NCBI RefSeq assembly: GCF_000002425.4
Contig: NC_037253.1
Span: 12,369,145-12,433,144, forward strand
Reading direction: 5' to 3'
Source: Physcomitrium patens
Lineage: Eukaryota > Streptophyta > Bryopsida > Funariales > Funariaceae
DNA: 64,000 nucleotides
Below the pieces are notes generated by a model that did not search any database, was not told the DNA's origin, and saw only the letters and a program-made list of their open reading frames with translations. Of this stretch, positions 12,690 through 25,242 are shown piece by piece. Position numbers and translations under genes: made by a program. How positions within the stretch are numbered: the stretch's first letter is position 1; every line of letters starts with the position of its first letter.

Positions 12690-15600
12690 CCTTAAATATA
12701 TAACTTGTTTATGTCCCTTGATTATCGCGTCATTGTGTGTCTGTTCCAAAAAAGCATTGTTATATGTTTGGTCCGGTCCAGTGGATCAGGGAACAAACGG
12801 GGGACGCCAACAGCCACGTCACTCGCACTGTCATGGTCACCAGCATCCGACGTGGAAGTGGGATTCTTTTACTTTTTATAAAGCCTCGATCTGGGCAGGA
12901 GCAAACATCGGCGTCGCAGCAGCGGGCAGGGCAGGGATAGAAAAAAAACATAAAGCAGCGTCGACGCCGTCGTCGTCGTCGTGGGCATTGGTGACGATGG
13001 AGCCACACAAACTTCTACTCCTTCGCCTCGCTCTCTCACCTCTCCGTGTGAGAGTGCGTGGAGATGTTCGTGTGGACCAGAATAGAAATTGAGCGCTGAT
13101 GCATGCGAGCTGACAATGGTGCTGCAGATGGGGATCCAGCACCCTGCGCGCCGCTTCATCCCAGGCCCTTCATGTGTAAAGCGTGGTGGGCTGTCGACAG
13201 TGAGGATAAATGATGCAGTGGCGGATCGGCACACGCTCGTGATATTCCGTTTCTGGATCCCATATCGCCCTCGCCGCACCTTCGATCCTAGGTCGATGTC
13301 CCACTCCGAGGTTGGGTTCTCATGCGACCAGGAAATGCCCCCGGCCGAGTGAGGCATGTGCCATGACAACTCATGAAGCTTAAACGCGCAACGCGACGAG
13401 GTCACGACAGTGGAGGGATGTGCAGCGGCTACCCCAGAGCGGATTCCGGATCTCTGTTTGAGGTAGTGGTGTTATCATGGGTGGTGACCGCGTTCCCGTG
13501 CGGGTGGTCGACGAATATGAAGTGTGTCCCACTCTGCGGGACGCGACAGACTGGTCCGACAGGTTGGTACTAGAGCTGGAGACTTTAACGGTGAACTCCT
13601 AACGGCTGCTTAGAATTCTGATATCTCCCTCGTGCATGAGCAGTTTCAGAACAATCCTCAGCTTGTGTTGAACCACCCGTTGAGCTACAACGTTGTAGTT
13701 AAGTAGCGTCAGGCTCTTCATTCGATGGCCGCAACATAACATTGCACGATGCCGGGAGCAGAACCTCTGATGGTCATATCCACTTTCGGGGAGTAGCGAT
13801 GTATTAAAGAGAAAAAGAGAAGAAAAGAAGTAACGGCGATTAAAAGCACTTTAAATGCTTTTTGGATATTTATTATTTACAGTTGGTTTTTGATGTGATC
13901 TCAAATACGTCGGACACATGCAGTATCTTTTGAGAATATACGTTTGGATTTAGCGTGAGATTCAATTTGTCCAATGCGGTAATTCCTTGGAATGTTAAGC
14001 TAACGTGATGCTTTGGGTAAAATAAACATAGCGTGTATTCAGACATACAAAACTCGCGAGAAAACGAAGGAGGAAATAGGTGAAAGACTTGAGTGAGTCA
14101 ATCACCAAAAAGAAAAAAAGAAAAGAAAACATAGGCAGAAATAACTCGTTTTTATAAAGTCAGATTGTTTGAAAGTGTAAGCAAACTTGAAAAGGACCTC
14201 CGCTCGGTGACATTCATATTATTCCACGAGACTCAAGACAGAAGAGAATCCGAGAGCCTTAGGTGACAATGGTCATGATGACTGTAGTTTACTATTTGAT
14301 GCTTACTTCAAAAATGTCTTGAAGAGAGTGTCTACTTCAAGATGCTTTCTTCAGCAGCAGTTGAATTTTCACCAACAAATGACGATGTGAAAAGCAGTTG
14401 ACGACAGTTCCGGCCACTGCAAAGCAACACCATGCCCTCCTTGGGATGCGCACAAACTATATTCCGTTTCCTTTTCTTCGAGATAAAACCGGAAGGTTAA
14501 CGGAAATGCCACTAGATCTGTCTTAGCAAACGTGCACGCAATTAGGTAATGTCCAGGCTGGAGTGAACTAAAATGAACTCTTCAATACATGCTCTGGATC
14601 TGTACTTGGGTGCACTTTGCCGATCACCCCTGATGCGCCAGTCTGCACATCTCATCGTTAGGGTCCATTTCTGTAGGAGACAGGGCACCTACTCTTAGCA
14701 CGATGTGGGACGGATTGAGTCTTATTAGCGCTTTTTTGGCCTAGGGGTTGTATCCTGAACATGGGAATGGGGAGCAACAGGTGGACATGGTGGGCTTTTC
14801 GTTAACCCATTTATGTTCTGTTGGGGTGCAACCTTCTGGCGTCCTCGCTTGGTTACCGCATCGACCATGCAATAAGTAGCAAATTTGGAACGCAGTGTGC
14901 TGTAACATGCGCGGATTCCTTGTCTCCAGTCTCAGTTACCAGCTCCGTTTGCACTACAAGCCTTATGTTCATCTTCAAAAGTTTCTCATGGCTTCTTCTT
15001 TTTTCCCTTTGTATTTGCTTTTTGGCTCTTGGCATCCGTTGACCAATTTGAACTAGAGCAATCGGTTGTTGTAGTCTATATTCTTCATGTACATCCTATA
15101 CCGTAATCGCAGCAAACTATTTTGTTCAGGAACTTGCCCTAGGAGAGTGCGCTGCTTAGCTGGGTGGAACTTTTCGAAGAGTTTTTTGATTTCCTCTCCG
15201 GAACGGTTTGATATATATGTTCTTTGATCATAATCTCACTGTGTTGACAGCTGATGCACGTTAACATGGACGTGCTTCTCTTTGTATTAGTAGCAAATGT
15301 CCAGCCAAGGTTGTCGAATTGATTCTCAGCTATCAACTTCTGTGCTCCTTGCCTGTTCTACTGTTCAATTCGGGACATCATGTCTGTGAAACCGTGCTTG
15401 TATTTGTTTTAAGTTTTCAGGTGAATGGTAGAGATTCATTAAGCTATAACGCATGTCTCTGAAAAGTCATGCTTTCACCTTACGAAGATATCATTATCTG
15501 TATTGAAGCAGGATCTTAGAACCTCCAAACTGCAGAAATTGAAAAAGGATTGCTCCCACTTCGCATGGTCCTGAGCGGCTTGCATACTGCCTAGTGGAAT

Positions 15601-18600
15601 ACGCATGCAAACGGATAACCGACTGTATTGCTTAGGGAAATCAATCCCAATTGATCATGGCACTTAGAGCTAAGATCTCGTAATATTGATTCCGAGAGCA
15701 ATTGTAGTTGCGCTTGTGATCGGATATTGAAGTCTTTTCATACACACACAGAACTATATATATATAAGTATAAATGTATGTATGTTTGCAGTATTTTATG
15801 AAAAGGGTGTTTTACGTTTTTTTGCAGGTGTCACTTTGGGTGTCGAAAGCGTTGGGAGGTTTTAAAGCTCTGTCGCTCACTTACATCTTGGAGTACTGCA
15901 TCTTCACATTCGTCAGATTTTTCTATCTGTTGTCATATCCCCGGAATTTTGAATCAGGTACATACCTAGCATCTTCAGATAAGCACGTGATCACGTTCAT
16001 ACGGATCAGTCGCTAACTCTCTTACGGAGAGCATAGTGTGGTTTGATAACAGTGGTGCAGAAGCTCTGCGAAGTTGAAGATGCAGCACTACAAGAAGTGC
16101 GTGAGCGACGGGCTATATGAAAGACATGCTGCCGTTTGCGCTTAACTGCATAAACACTGCTTTTGGTTCCAGCATCTGCCTTCGGCATTGTCTCAGACTC
16201 GAAGATGCCAATTCAGCACCCACCGGTTACTTAATTCCGTTGTGCGTAGATGCCCAGTAACATTATTGGGTTCAGGAACTGAACAGACACTGACAAAGTT
16301 GTCAACGCCTCAAGGTTGGGAGGACCGCTGATTTGGGTCTTGACACTCAGTTCAATCCAGCAGCTTGGCAAACTCTCTCAATTCCCCCCCCACCTGGTCA
16401 GTCATCCATGGCGGCGTCAAATCGTAGGTTCATCCACACTGCTGCAGTGCATCGTTTCTCCTTCTCTACCAATCTCCTTAGTACTTATACATAAACAAGA
16501 GCCAAGTGTGTGACCAATGTCCTGGTCGCTGAGTGGCGTGACTGATCTTTTATTCTTCTTCTGTTTTTTCGAATTCTTAGATACGCAGTTTACTGTAACT
16601 GGCACAATAATACATCTATATGGAAAAGTGTTCGTTGACGTGCCGGGATTCGTTTGCTGGAGCGCTTTGCGGATGGGGTAGGTCACATGGTCCCGACATC
16701 CACGACACGCTAAATACGCTGTCGACTAGACAAACTTCGCTAGCAGCTGAATAGAATATTTTTGGACTCCTTAAACTTAGCAACAGCCGGATTGGAAAGC
16801 CTTAACTATTGCCTCGATCAATTGGGCTATAACTGTGGTTGCTAAGTCCCGGGTTGAAGTCTGCGAAGGAGTTGTATTTAGGATGTAACATGGAGCCTAC
16901 GTGACTCGTTCAGGTACATGTAATCTACAGGAAGTAGAATAACACATCCTCTTGGGTCTGCAGTAGGATCAGAACCTTTCACTGTTTGTTCAGTTACCAC
17001 CAATGAGGAACGTAGATTATTGAGTTGTGAATGGGAAACATCAAGAAGTAAGTTCTTAGAGGTATACGGCTAAATTTGTTGCAGTTCATTTTTTACATAT
17101 TAGATTGCTGTTCAGGAAATCCGTTCACGTGATTCTCAAGCAACTGCATTTTAGTAAAGATGGCTTTTTTGACCTTCCACATTGCACGATTGCCACTATT
17201 AACTATATATGTCACCGGAGATCCATGACAATTGCTAGCAGCCAGCACATCAGTCATGAAATATTACTTTGCGGCAGCAGCATCTCGCCTTGACGAATTC
17301 GTATCGTGCGTCGTACGCAACGGGAACCTTCGATGGAATGTAGGACCATAGACCTAGCTGACGCAAGCATTGTACATCAATTAATATCCCAAAAGTTTTC
17401 TTTTTCAAGCTGGTTAAGAAGTTGGTGGACACAGCAAAGTTTGGTTTTGTATCTAGAACTCAAAATATAGGATTAACCAACCATTCATAACTTAGTGACA
17501 CAACATACTTACACTTAATTTTCTGTGAAACAGCATGTATCGGGTCATTAAGATATATAAGGTGGGAGGTGGGAGGAAGACTGTCTTCAGATCATGGTGC
17601 ATAGCCTCGTCCACCGATCCTTCTGCATCGAGTCTTATCGTCTAAGCTACGATGTTTGGACCTAGCTGTAAGTCTCTCAACATTTCACGAAGTGCTTCTG
17701 CAATTATTCGTTTGGGATTCACCGCACGAATTTTATACGTCTGCGCATACTTCAATTCGACAATAAAGACGGATATGCATGTTTGTGTGCTCCACGCGGG
17801 CAAACAGTCAGATCATGCATTGTGTGTGGTTGTCACCGGAATAAGGACCTAGCATGCACAGTGGAGGAAATTGAGCAGATTCATAGACTGTACACCAAAA
17901 ATTCTTATATCCTGCGCGAGGAGAGGCATCAAGAAAGGATATCATTCTGAAATTTTAATATTTTCAACCATTTTGAAGGCACTGTTGAGATTGACGTACA
18001 GCATCGATCCTGAGGTTCAGTATAGTTTAGAATCCTCACGATCGGAAAGGGTAGTGAGAGTTTCCTCTCGGACTGCAGATGTCGGGTCCCAATTAGCGTC
18101 GAGAACTGGAGGTATCTTTCTCGGTACAGGACAAGTAATTACAGACTGAACACCCTATGTATTTACCCGCTGATGCAGAGTCCTCTTCGCCTCCCTCGGG
18201 GAATGCGGTATGTCTCAGCTCTTGTAATTGGCATTCGATTGATAGTTATTCCATGTCACAAACTCATTAATGGAAAAGTAATTATCTGCCGGATTTTACT
18301 CAAAATCCATATGCTACGATTTCTCCCATCAATCTTAAACTTCTTCTCTACCAACGAACATCAACGTCTTCCTGTGTCCGTATGCTCTTTGTTCAATATT
18401 TCTTATATGGTCCACAATCCATCAGAGACTGCAAGACAAAATTTGTGAGAAAGTGTGTACTGAGTTTCCTCTGCAGGAGAACTTCGTGAATAGCAAAATT
18501 TTTTGACATTAGGTTTCCATTCGAATTCCGACTTAGTTTCCAAATGATCTTGAACATATTGTACCAATAAGTCAGTTTGTGTGTACGCAATATGTCAAAT

Positions 18601-19750
18601 TCATGTGTCCTGAAGATTGGGAACACAATTCCAAAATAATTGGTACTCCACTGTTGACACAGAGAAGACGACACATGACTCTAGATTCCGGGGGGGAACA
18701 ATAGAATTAACCAATTCGGAGTGACTAAACTGTCTGAGATTCCATGCGTTTTTTCAGATAAGGTTAAGAGATCAAGTCACGCCAATGCATTCGAATCACC
18801 TGAGTTGAATGCTTTCAGAAGCACCAATGCGAAGACTGGTCTGGACCACTTCTTCACACACGAGTTTCTCAACGTTAGCTTAATTACCGGAGCCTTGGTG
18901 AGAAACTGTCATAGCCCTATTCACTACGCTGTACACCTCTTCTGCCCTTCACCGAATAAGCACAAAACAAGCCATGCGGACAAACACCAGCTCACACAAT
19001 CATACAGCTACACTGTTGGAACAGCTCCCTTGAGTTGTCGCGACTGTCATCACTACATGCCATCGCTTGAAATCAAGATTGTCTACCACATACACACACG
19101 ATTCTCATCATACAATGACTTGGCCTTCGGAAACGCAGTTTAAAGTGAGTCAACACTGACAAACTGCCTCCTGATAGCCACACAAGCGTTCCAGTCGTCC
19201 TACCACAAGCGGATCAGTCTCAGCTTCTGGACGATTCAACAGAGCATGGAGGACCCTCTCCGTCTCATGACTGCCAAAACTGTGACACTCTCACCATGGC
19301 AAATGTTCTGGAAACGACACAGCAGATCGTCAAGCTGGATGTGGCCTGCACAAACGATTAATCAAAGGGGACCCATGTGGTCTAATCCATCCCTCGCCCA
19401 ACCCTTTGACGACATTGCGTTGAAGCTCTTCGATGCCTTTCGATTCCGACACCGTCGTGGCTCGTTTACGCCACAGCTTGTGCCTAGAAACCTGTCTTTG
19501 ATAACATTTGTTTGTATGTGGTATGCATACTCTTTTTTCTAATGCATGTGTGTACATGTGTATGTATTTATAGTTTTTTGTTTAGTGAATGTAAAGTGAT
19601 GTCGTTCTTTTGTGAAAAATTGTTTCTTCTCAAGGAATTCAACTCTAACGTTTAATCGCCTAGAGTGATGAATCGCAGATCTGTGATATCATCTCAGGGC
19701 AACATACTCAAAGTTTACTAGTATTTTGCGATGGATCGAATTGGTAGGAA
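12690..19750. other. Island of gene-like composition without a supportable gene
   Basis: About 7 kb has the base composition of the gene islands, carries none of the (AT)n or LTR material of its neighbours except a short (AT) run near 15757, and still shows no reading frame I recognise. The longest frames are 12869-13405 on - (178 aa) and 18721-19143 on + (140 aa). Neither resembles a family, and both lie in overlapping multi-frame open areas. 12780-13560 is distinctly GC-rich. A frame at 19149-19361 reads like protein (for example DDSTEHGGPSPSHDCQNCD) directly after a GTGAGT donor-like site at 19145, but I could not extend it by splicing. Options are a long non-coding RNA locus, a decayed gene, or a fast-evolving lineage-specific gene. 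I did not recognise any conserved plant miRNA. Confidence 0.5.
12877..12882 (+). promoter_or_regulatory. TATA box at the start of the gene-less island
   Basis: TTTTTATAAAG, then a GC-rich stretch about 30 bases downstream with a plausible start region near 12905-12920. The first ATG downstream (12998) opens only a 31-codon frame. This is the best core-promoter candidate for a + strand transcript from the island. Confidence 0.4.
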
Positions 19751-19776
19751 TTATGTGGTTTGGGCGTATACTTAAA

Positions 19777-19815
<39 letters not shown>

Positions 19816-19844
19816 TTTTTATTTTTAATATTTGTGTTTTGTTA

Positions 19845-19891
19845 AATCTACTTTAATCTACTTTTGAAATGAAAGTAGATTAAAGTAAATT
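19845..19891. repeat. Short hairpin flanked by (AT)n runs
   Basis: Arms 19845-19864 and 19872-19891 are inverted copies (unit AATCTACTTTAATCTACTTT, one mismatch) with a 7-base loop. The motif TCTACTTTAA is itself repeated within the arms and again at about 19890-19902. (AT)n runs at 19781-19812 and 19903-19926 flank it on both sides. This resembles a miniature inverted-repeat element. Confidence 0.75.
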
Positions 19892-20129
19892 AAAGTAGAT
19901 TAATATATATATATATATATATATATAGACTTTTATTATTCATTTAATCAGATTGAATTATGAATCGAAATGATATCACCAAAAATTATTTTGGAAAAAC
20001 TTATAATCTGAATAAAATAAGAGCACTGAACTAAAATAAAATTGTTTTACAAAATTTTAATTTTTTGACCCATTTCAATCAAAAATTTCAATAAAATAAG
20101 AACATTGAAAATTATCTATACTTTTTTTT

Positions 20130-22607
20130 GTATTTATAGATTTTGCCTTTTTTTAAAATTTTTTATTACTCAACATACCTTAAGCTTTCTCTAGTATAGT
20201 TCTATACATCTACTCTACTACTTCACTATGCTAAGGAATATCAAGATTAGTGAAGTAATAAACTATCCCTACTACTTGAAAAAATTATCAAATTTAACTA
20301 ATTTATACTTTCTTCTATTATTAGATCTAAGATACTTCAACTTCTTACGACTTTCCTTTTCTATCGTTATTTTTTATAGTTTGAAGATGGAAAATACCTC
20401 ATATTTTTACTTCATCATATAGATCCATATCTTTATTTAATAACCATCTACAAATAAAAAAAAAATACAATGTTCTTCATCTAGAAGCAATTGATGTAGG
20501 TTTCTATACATTGGAATGTCTATATTCTAATTTACCTCCAATTCAATGAATAATAGTGTTGAAATTTACTCCATAATGCTTGCCAAATATACAAAGTTAT
20601 AAAAGATTAACTTGTGGGATTTTATACCTTTCAAGAATTGATGCTTGTGCAATTCCAAAACTTTTATTTTACTCATGTGATTCAAAAAAACATGCCACAA
20701 TTAAATAGAACTTGGAATATTATTTTTTTGAGAAGATATAATGATTGATCCACATGTAATAATATTTTCTAGAAGTTCATATAGATTTCCAATTCTCTTG
20801 TTCTTCATCACTATTAGAGCTTTCTTAATAACCTTTAAGATTTCTACCTTTGCTAATCACTTACATCCAATCAAATCTGGTGTTCTTAAAGAGATTAGGT
20901 TCATCTTTAACTCTAAAATATGTCAACATCAAATAATGTTCTAATGGTTCTATTAAATATCTTGATACACATAGTGCCAATTCCTACAGTCTTGGATGGC
21001 ATGTCATCTCTCTTAAGTATAATCCCACCTTTATATGGATTGTAAGTATAAAATCATTTTTTCAAAGATATATATGATATGAATAACCAAAATATAAAAA
21101 TCCATACATTTTAAAATCTGTCTTTTCTAATAGTTATTTCAAAGACGCAATCATATTCTCTATCAAAATCAATAATATTGGATTATTTTAAATATTGATA
21201 GGTATTTCTATTCAAATCTTTTTTTATTCTTATATTCTCTTTTTTAGTGTCCTAACTTACCACATTCAAAATGCCTCAGCTTTGAATTTTTCAAATTTTG
21301 ATTAGAATTTTGATCTAGGTTTGCTTATACTTTTTTTATTATTATTATGCATAGGACTATCTCTCACAAATAGGGCATCTAATTGTGAAGCTTAACTACT
21401 AGATCTCTTCCTTGTTTTATTTAATAAGACAGTTGTAGTGACTTCTTTCAATTCAAGGATATTTTTATAATACAAAAGAATAATAACCAGATGCTTAAAC
21501 AAATAAAGTGATAAAATTAATAGCATTTTTTTTTATTCTCATCTTCTAATTTGATATCAATGCTAATTAATTAATTCATAAAAATTTGTGTTGAAGGTAT
21601 TTAAGTGATATAAAATATTGATGTATTTTTTTCATTTGCAAGGTATAATATTGTTGATTTAAGTATAGTCAATTCATTAAAGACTTGCTTATGTACAGAT
21701 TCTTTAGTTTTGTTTATAGTCTAAGGTTTGAACTCTTCTTTATGACATTGTACAGTATCTCATCTATAAGACTTAGAAAAATTATATTCATAGTCATCAA
21801 GCTAATCTTTTTTTTATTTATTATTATTTTTATGTACAAGTTTTTTATTTAACGTCTTATGCAATCTTTATTGCACAAAAAAATATTTTATCTTTAGATG
21901 CAATAATTAAATATAAATAAATAAATAAAGTCTATCAAATTTTTTTACCTCAAATTTTTTATTTGAAATCTTTGTTCTTTTCTTTAATCTAAGCTTGCAA
22001 GATTTATAGAGTCTATAGTAATATAGACAAATTAACTTAGTTTTGTTTAAATTTAAAAATTATACAACCTCTTCATCCAATTGCCTTAAAAAATCAATAT
22101 AAACCTTGTTGAAATGCTATTAAACCATGTTTACATACTATGGTATATTAAATCAAGACAATTAAATAATTACTCACCTCTATATATTACCGAGCTTCTA
22201 CAAAGGCCATATCCAACACACAACTAGCTAAGACAACTTTAATATTGTAAGCTCCAATAAATCCTTTGTATTGCACTTGTAACCATCTTTTTTAATGCAT
22301 ATATACTTGTCATTGCTCTAATACAAATTATTAAAATTTATTACAAATGCTTACAAATCAAACAATATGTAATTAAATTAAAAAGACATAAAGATGTAAG
22401 TGGTTCATTTTTAAATTGAAGCTATGTCTACTTGAGAATACAGAAAGAATTTGATTTCATTACAAAGAATACATGTTGAGCAGCATAGTAATGTCCATTT
22501 GAAGTCTAGATAAAATTTTATGGCTAATCCCAAAGCTTTTCTTAAACAAGTTCTAAATTGAAACCATACCAACTCATGGAGTTTTTGTATTTGCACTTTA
22601 CTTATAT

Positions 22608-22644
<37 letters not shown>

Positions 22645-22737
22645 CTAAGAATCTAGTTTTGTCCTCATCTCCTCTCTCTCCTTCTCCTTCCCATTTTTAG
22701 AATCTTTTTGCAGAGATTATTAAAAAATTAGTCGACA
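20130..22737 (-). mobile_element. Ty1/copia retrotransposon remnant
   Basis: Read on the - strand, this is the 5' part of a copia element. The LTR runs from about 22737 (TGTCGAC) to about 22328, followed by a PBS-like TTTGTATTAGAGCAATG at 22311-22327, close to the Met-tRNA type. Next come a UBN2-type gag with LYISKSLMN and an ILELKEVTTTVL segment (about 21400-21900), a CCHC knuckle near 21260-21290, protease (VGIGTMCIKIF, about 20960), a GAG-pre-integrase domain (LWHVFLNHMSKIKVLELHKH, about 20600-20700) and integrase (VDGYxxK, NGVVERMNRT-like, to about 20150). Stops are frequent. Reverse transcriptase, RNase H and the 3' LTR are absent, so the element is truncated near 20130. It abuts the A3 3' LTR fragment at 22738, suggesting insertion into A3 followed by loss. 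Confidence 0.85.
22328..22737 (-). repeat. 5' LTR of the copia remnant
   Basis: Boundaries follow from the TGTCGAC start on the - strand and the PBS-like sequence just after it. The LTR is interrupted by an (AT)n run at 22611-22640 and has a purine-rich GGAGAAGGAGAG stretch near its start. There is no partner LTR in the window. Confidence 0.6.
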
Positions 22738-23389
22738 AAGCCATCTAATGAAATTTTTAATTAAAAAAATTATATCAATAGCTTCTAAGAAGCTTCTTAC
22801 CATGATATTATCAACTTATCCTACTTTTACATACTTCTATCTAACTCTTCTTGTCATCTTAATTACTAATGTTAATATTGATGTCTATGGCATTATTTCT
22901 CTAACTTGGGACAAGTTCTACAAGGAGTAATGATCACATGTTAAAGAAGTTTAAGATGCAATAAATTGTAATTGGTACATATTTTAATCTTTTTTTTCTT
23001 TAAAGTTAATAAATAGGTCTTCTCAACCATTGATAATGTTCCATATAAAGATAAAAATACTATTGTATTATTTAATCATTGTTGAGATCTTCATAACTTC
23101 TTTTAAATAAAATATTAAGAGTACCATCAACAATGGTTTTCACTTTCAATAATATCATCAAATATCAAGAGATTTTTTTACATTATTCTTATAGGTCTTC
23201 ATGTCTATTATGTTGTCTTGAAGATTGTCACTATTTCAATAATTTATTCAATAACTTACTAAACAATAGCTCTCAAGTTAAAAAAATTTATTATTGATTT
23301 TTTATTACAAATACAAAAATATCAAAAAATAAAGATAATAGAAAGAATAAATTCTATTTTAATGCTACTTTTAGTCTAAATTTTTTTCT

Positions 23390-23779
23390 ATTTCACATTT
23401 TTGATTGGTATCTACTTTTATGAAAAGAACAAGGAGTTTTTTTTTTTCTTCAATATATCCACTATATTATAAGTCTTAAGAAAAGATACATGAAATTAGA
23501 ATATTCATTCTAAATTCTATGAAAATAAAAGACTGTAGTTATTTTGATATAGGTAATGGTTAAAAAAATCTATAAGGTTTACAATAAATATTTTTTTTTG
23601 TCTCAAACAAATATTACATGATTGTAAAGAGTCTTTAATTGCCTTCTAAATTTGAAACTTTAAAAATTTCTTTGATATTAATTTCAATATCTTATTATTT
23701 TTAAAATTTCATGTAGTTGGATAATCATTGTAAGTTTAAAGAGCATGTAAGTGTGCTTCAACTTCTAACCTATCCAAAT
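23390..23779 (-). pseudogene. Integrase remnant of A3
   Basis: On the - strand the translation runs from a DRLEVEAHLHAL linker into SCNICLRQK (the second half of the HHCC zinc finger), then a stretch aligning codon by codon with the A1 integrase (GLFKPLSIPKQPWSS region) before fading. Placed by direct comparison with A1 positions 29310-29575. Confidence 0.7.
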
Positions 23780-23954
23780 AGAATACCAACAACATATTTC
23801 TGATATTATATATTACCTCAAGCTTTTGCTACATATTCGGATCCATCTAGTCTTCTATGTTTTGTAACTCAAGGAATTTCATACTAAGCCAAGGTACTTT
23901 TTGGACTAACACTAACTACGACAACCGCTATTAATTGTGATTGATGACCAATAA

Positions 23955-24110
23955 GAATATAAAGTAGAAAATATTTTAAAACATTGTGATCTTTGCTATA
24001 GCAATGGATATTTACAACTTTACTACAAAGTCCTCTGAAAAGATTATTCTATTTACAATGCAATGTAAGAACTTCCAAAGAATCTCACTCATTTTCAAGA
24101 AATAATTTAG
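23955..24110 (+). pseudogene. Chromodomain of element B
   Basis: Translation gives EYKVENILKH, then NGYLQ, then KDYSIYNA and ELPKNL, the standard chromodomain pattern at the C-terminus of chromovirus integrases. Two conserved Trp positions are stops (TGA and TAA), as expected from C-to-T decay. Chromodomains of this kind direct integration to methylated-histone chromatin. Confidence 0.75.
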
Positions 24111-24164
24111 AAATATTATTGGAAGCAAAATAAGGACATTTTATATTAGTGGAAGGGGATTAAC

Positions 24165-24630
24165 TGTAATAAGGTATGGATAAGATATTTGTATTATTGA
24201 TTCATAAAGATAAGATAGTTCAAGCTATGTTAGAGAAGTTTCTAGAATTGAAATTAAGTTGGTGGTCTATGTGAGACCTACCATAGAACATTTTAGAAAG
24301 GACTTAAGGCAGTTATTTAGATGGGCCTACTATTAAGAACATTCTAAAAAGCTCCAGGATGGTTGAAAAAAGTATAAATATGATTGGCCAAGGCCATTTG
24401 GGTATCCAATTAGGTATAGCTCTGGTATCTTTCTCTTAATGAAGTTTGGTTTTGCACTTTTCTGTTCAATTTTGTTCTATTCTCTTTTCTTTTGTTCTAC
24501 CTTTTATGTTCCATTTTGTTTAAATTTATTTAGTTTTATTCTGATCCACGTTATTTTACATTATAATTGGATTCATATTTCTATGGATGGAAAAGGTCTT
24601 AGATCTTAGAGATAATCTAATCTTGTTTCA
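24165..24630 (+). repeat. 3' LTR of element B (inverted orientation)
   Basis: Starts TGTAATAAGG directly after a polypurine tract and ends TTTCA; 466 bases. It aligns along its whole length with the - strand LTR at 35688-36165. The TATA box TATAAATA is at 24373-24380. The polypurine tract identifies it as a 3' LTR. Confidence 0.85.
24235..24349 (+). promoter_or_regulatory. Heat-shock-element-like cluster in the B 3' LTR
   Basis: Three sites fit the alternating GAA/TTC pentamer rule. GAAGTTTCTAGAA at 24235-24247 is a perfect three-unit element; GAACATTTTAGAA at 24286-24298 and GAACATTCTAAAA at 24337-24349 each have one changed base. They lie about 25-140 bases upstream of the TATA box at 24373. 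Binding by heat-shock factors is an inference from the motif. Confidence 0.6.
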
Positions 24631-25100
24631 ATGGCTATCACAAAAGATAATTTTGTAGAAGATAAGTATTTTTGCAACAAATAAAGACTTTGTAGTTGGA
24701 ATTATACACAATCTCTAATAAAGATCCTATTCTCTTTTTAGAGCCCTCTTTAATTTTTACCTTCTTAGATTCAAAACCTTCATCTTGTTTTTTGAATAAT
24801 TTTTTTATTAAAAACATAACATATATTTAATTAAAAATATAACCTAAGTATCTATATAAAAATTACAGGCTTAATAATATAAATATTATTAAGACTTTTG
24901 AATTAATTATATAAACTAAGATTTATATATATATATATATATATATATAAAGATAAATCTACAAGAAATATATAAGTTAATATGCATAAAAAAATATAAA
25001 TAGAAGATTTTTTTTTAAATCATACATGAATACATTGAATATAATGACATGTCTTTTAGAACTATAGATACTATAGTTTCTTTTTAATATTTAATAAATG

Positions 25101-25146
<46 letters not shown>

Positions 25147-25242
25147 TTTATATGATTTTTTAATTTTTAATTTAAATAATATATAAAATATAAACATTAT
25201 ATTTATTGTGTATTACAAAACTTAAAGATGTATGATTATACA

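Larger units (their letters stand above)
23780..25242 (+). other. Inverted block carrying the 3' end of B plus A3 flank
   Basis: In + orientation, opposite to the rest of B and A3, this block contains in order: the B chromodomain (23955-24110), a polypurine tract (GGAAGGGGA, 24151-24159), the B 3' LTR (24165-24630) and A3 gag sequence from just past the B insertion point (24631-24790). AT-rich filler with (AT)n follows to 25242. A 22-base sequence is repeated exactly and in direct orientation on both sides, at 23758-23779 and 25243-25264. Confidence 0.75.

Noticed and set aside
12869-13405. 178-codon frame on - in the gene-less island
   Set aside because: GC-rich region open in several frames on both strands; Arg/Ser/Thr-rich translation with no domain. 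Not called as a gene.
14228-14250. Word resembling miR156 (ACAGAAGAGAATCCGAGAGC)
   Set aside because: Differs from miR156 at several central positions, and no matching star arm lies nearby.
18721-19143. 140-codon frame on +
   Set aside because: No family resemblance and no supporting splice or neighbour frame. Length is possible by chance at this composition.
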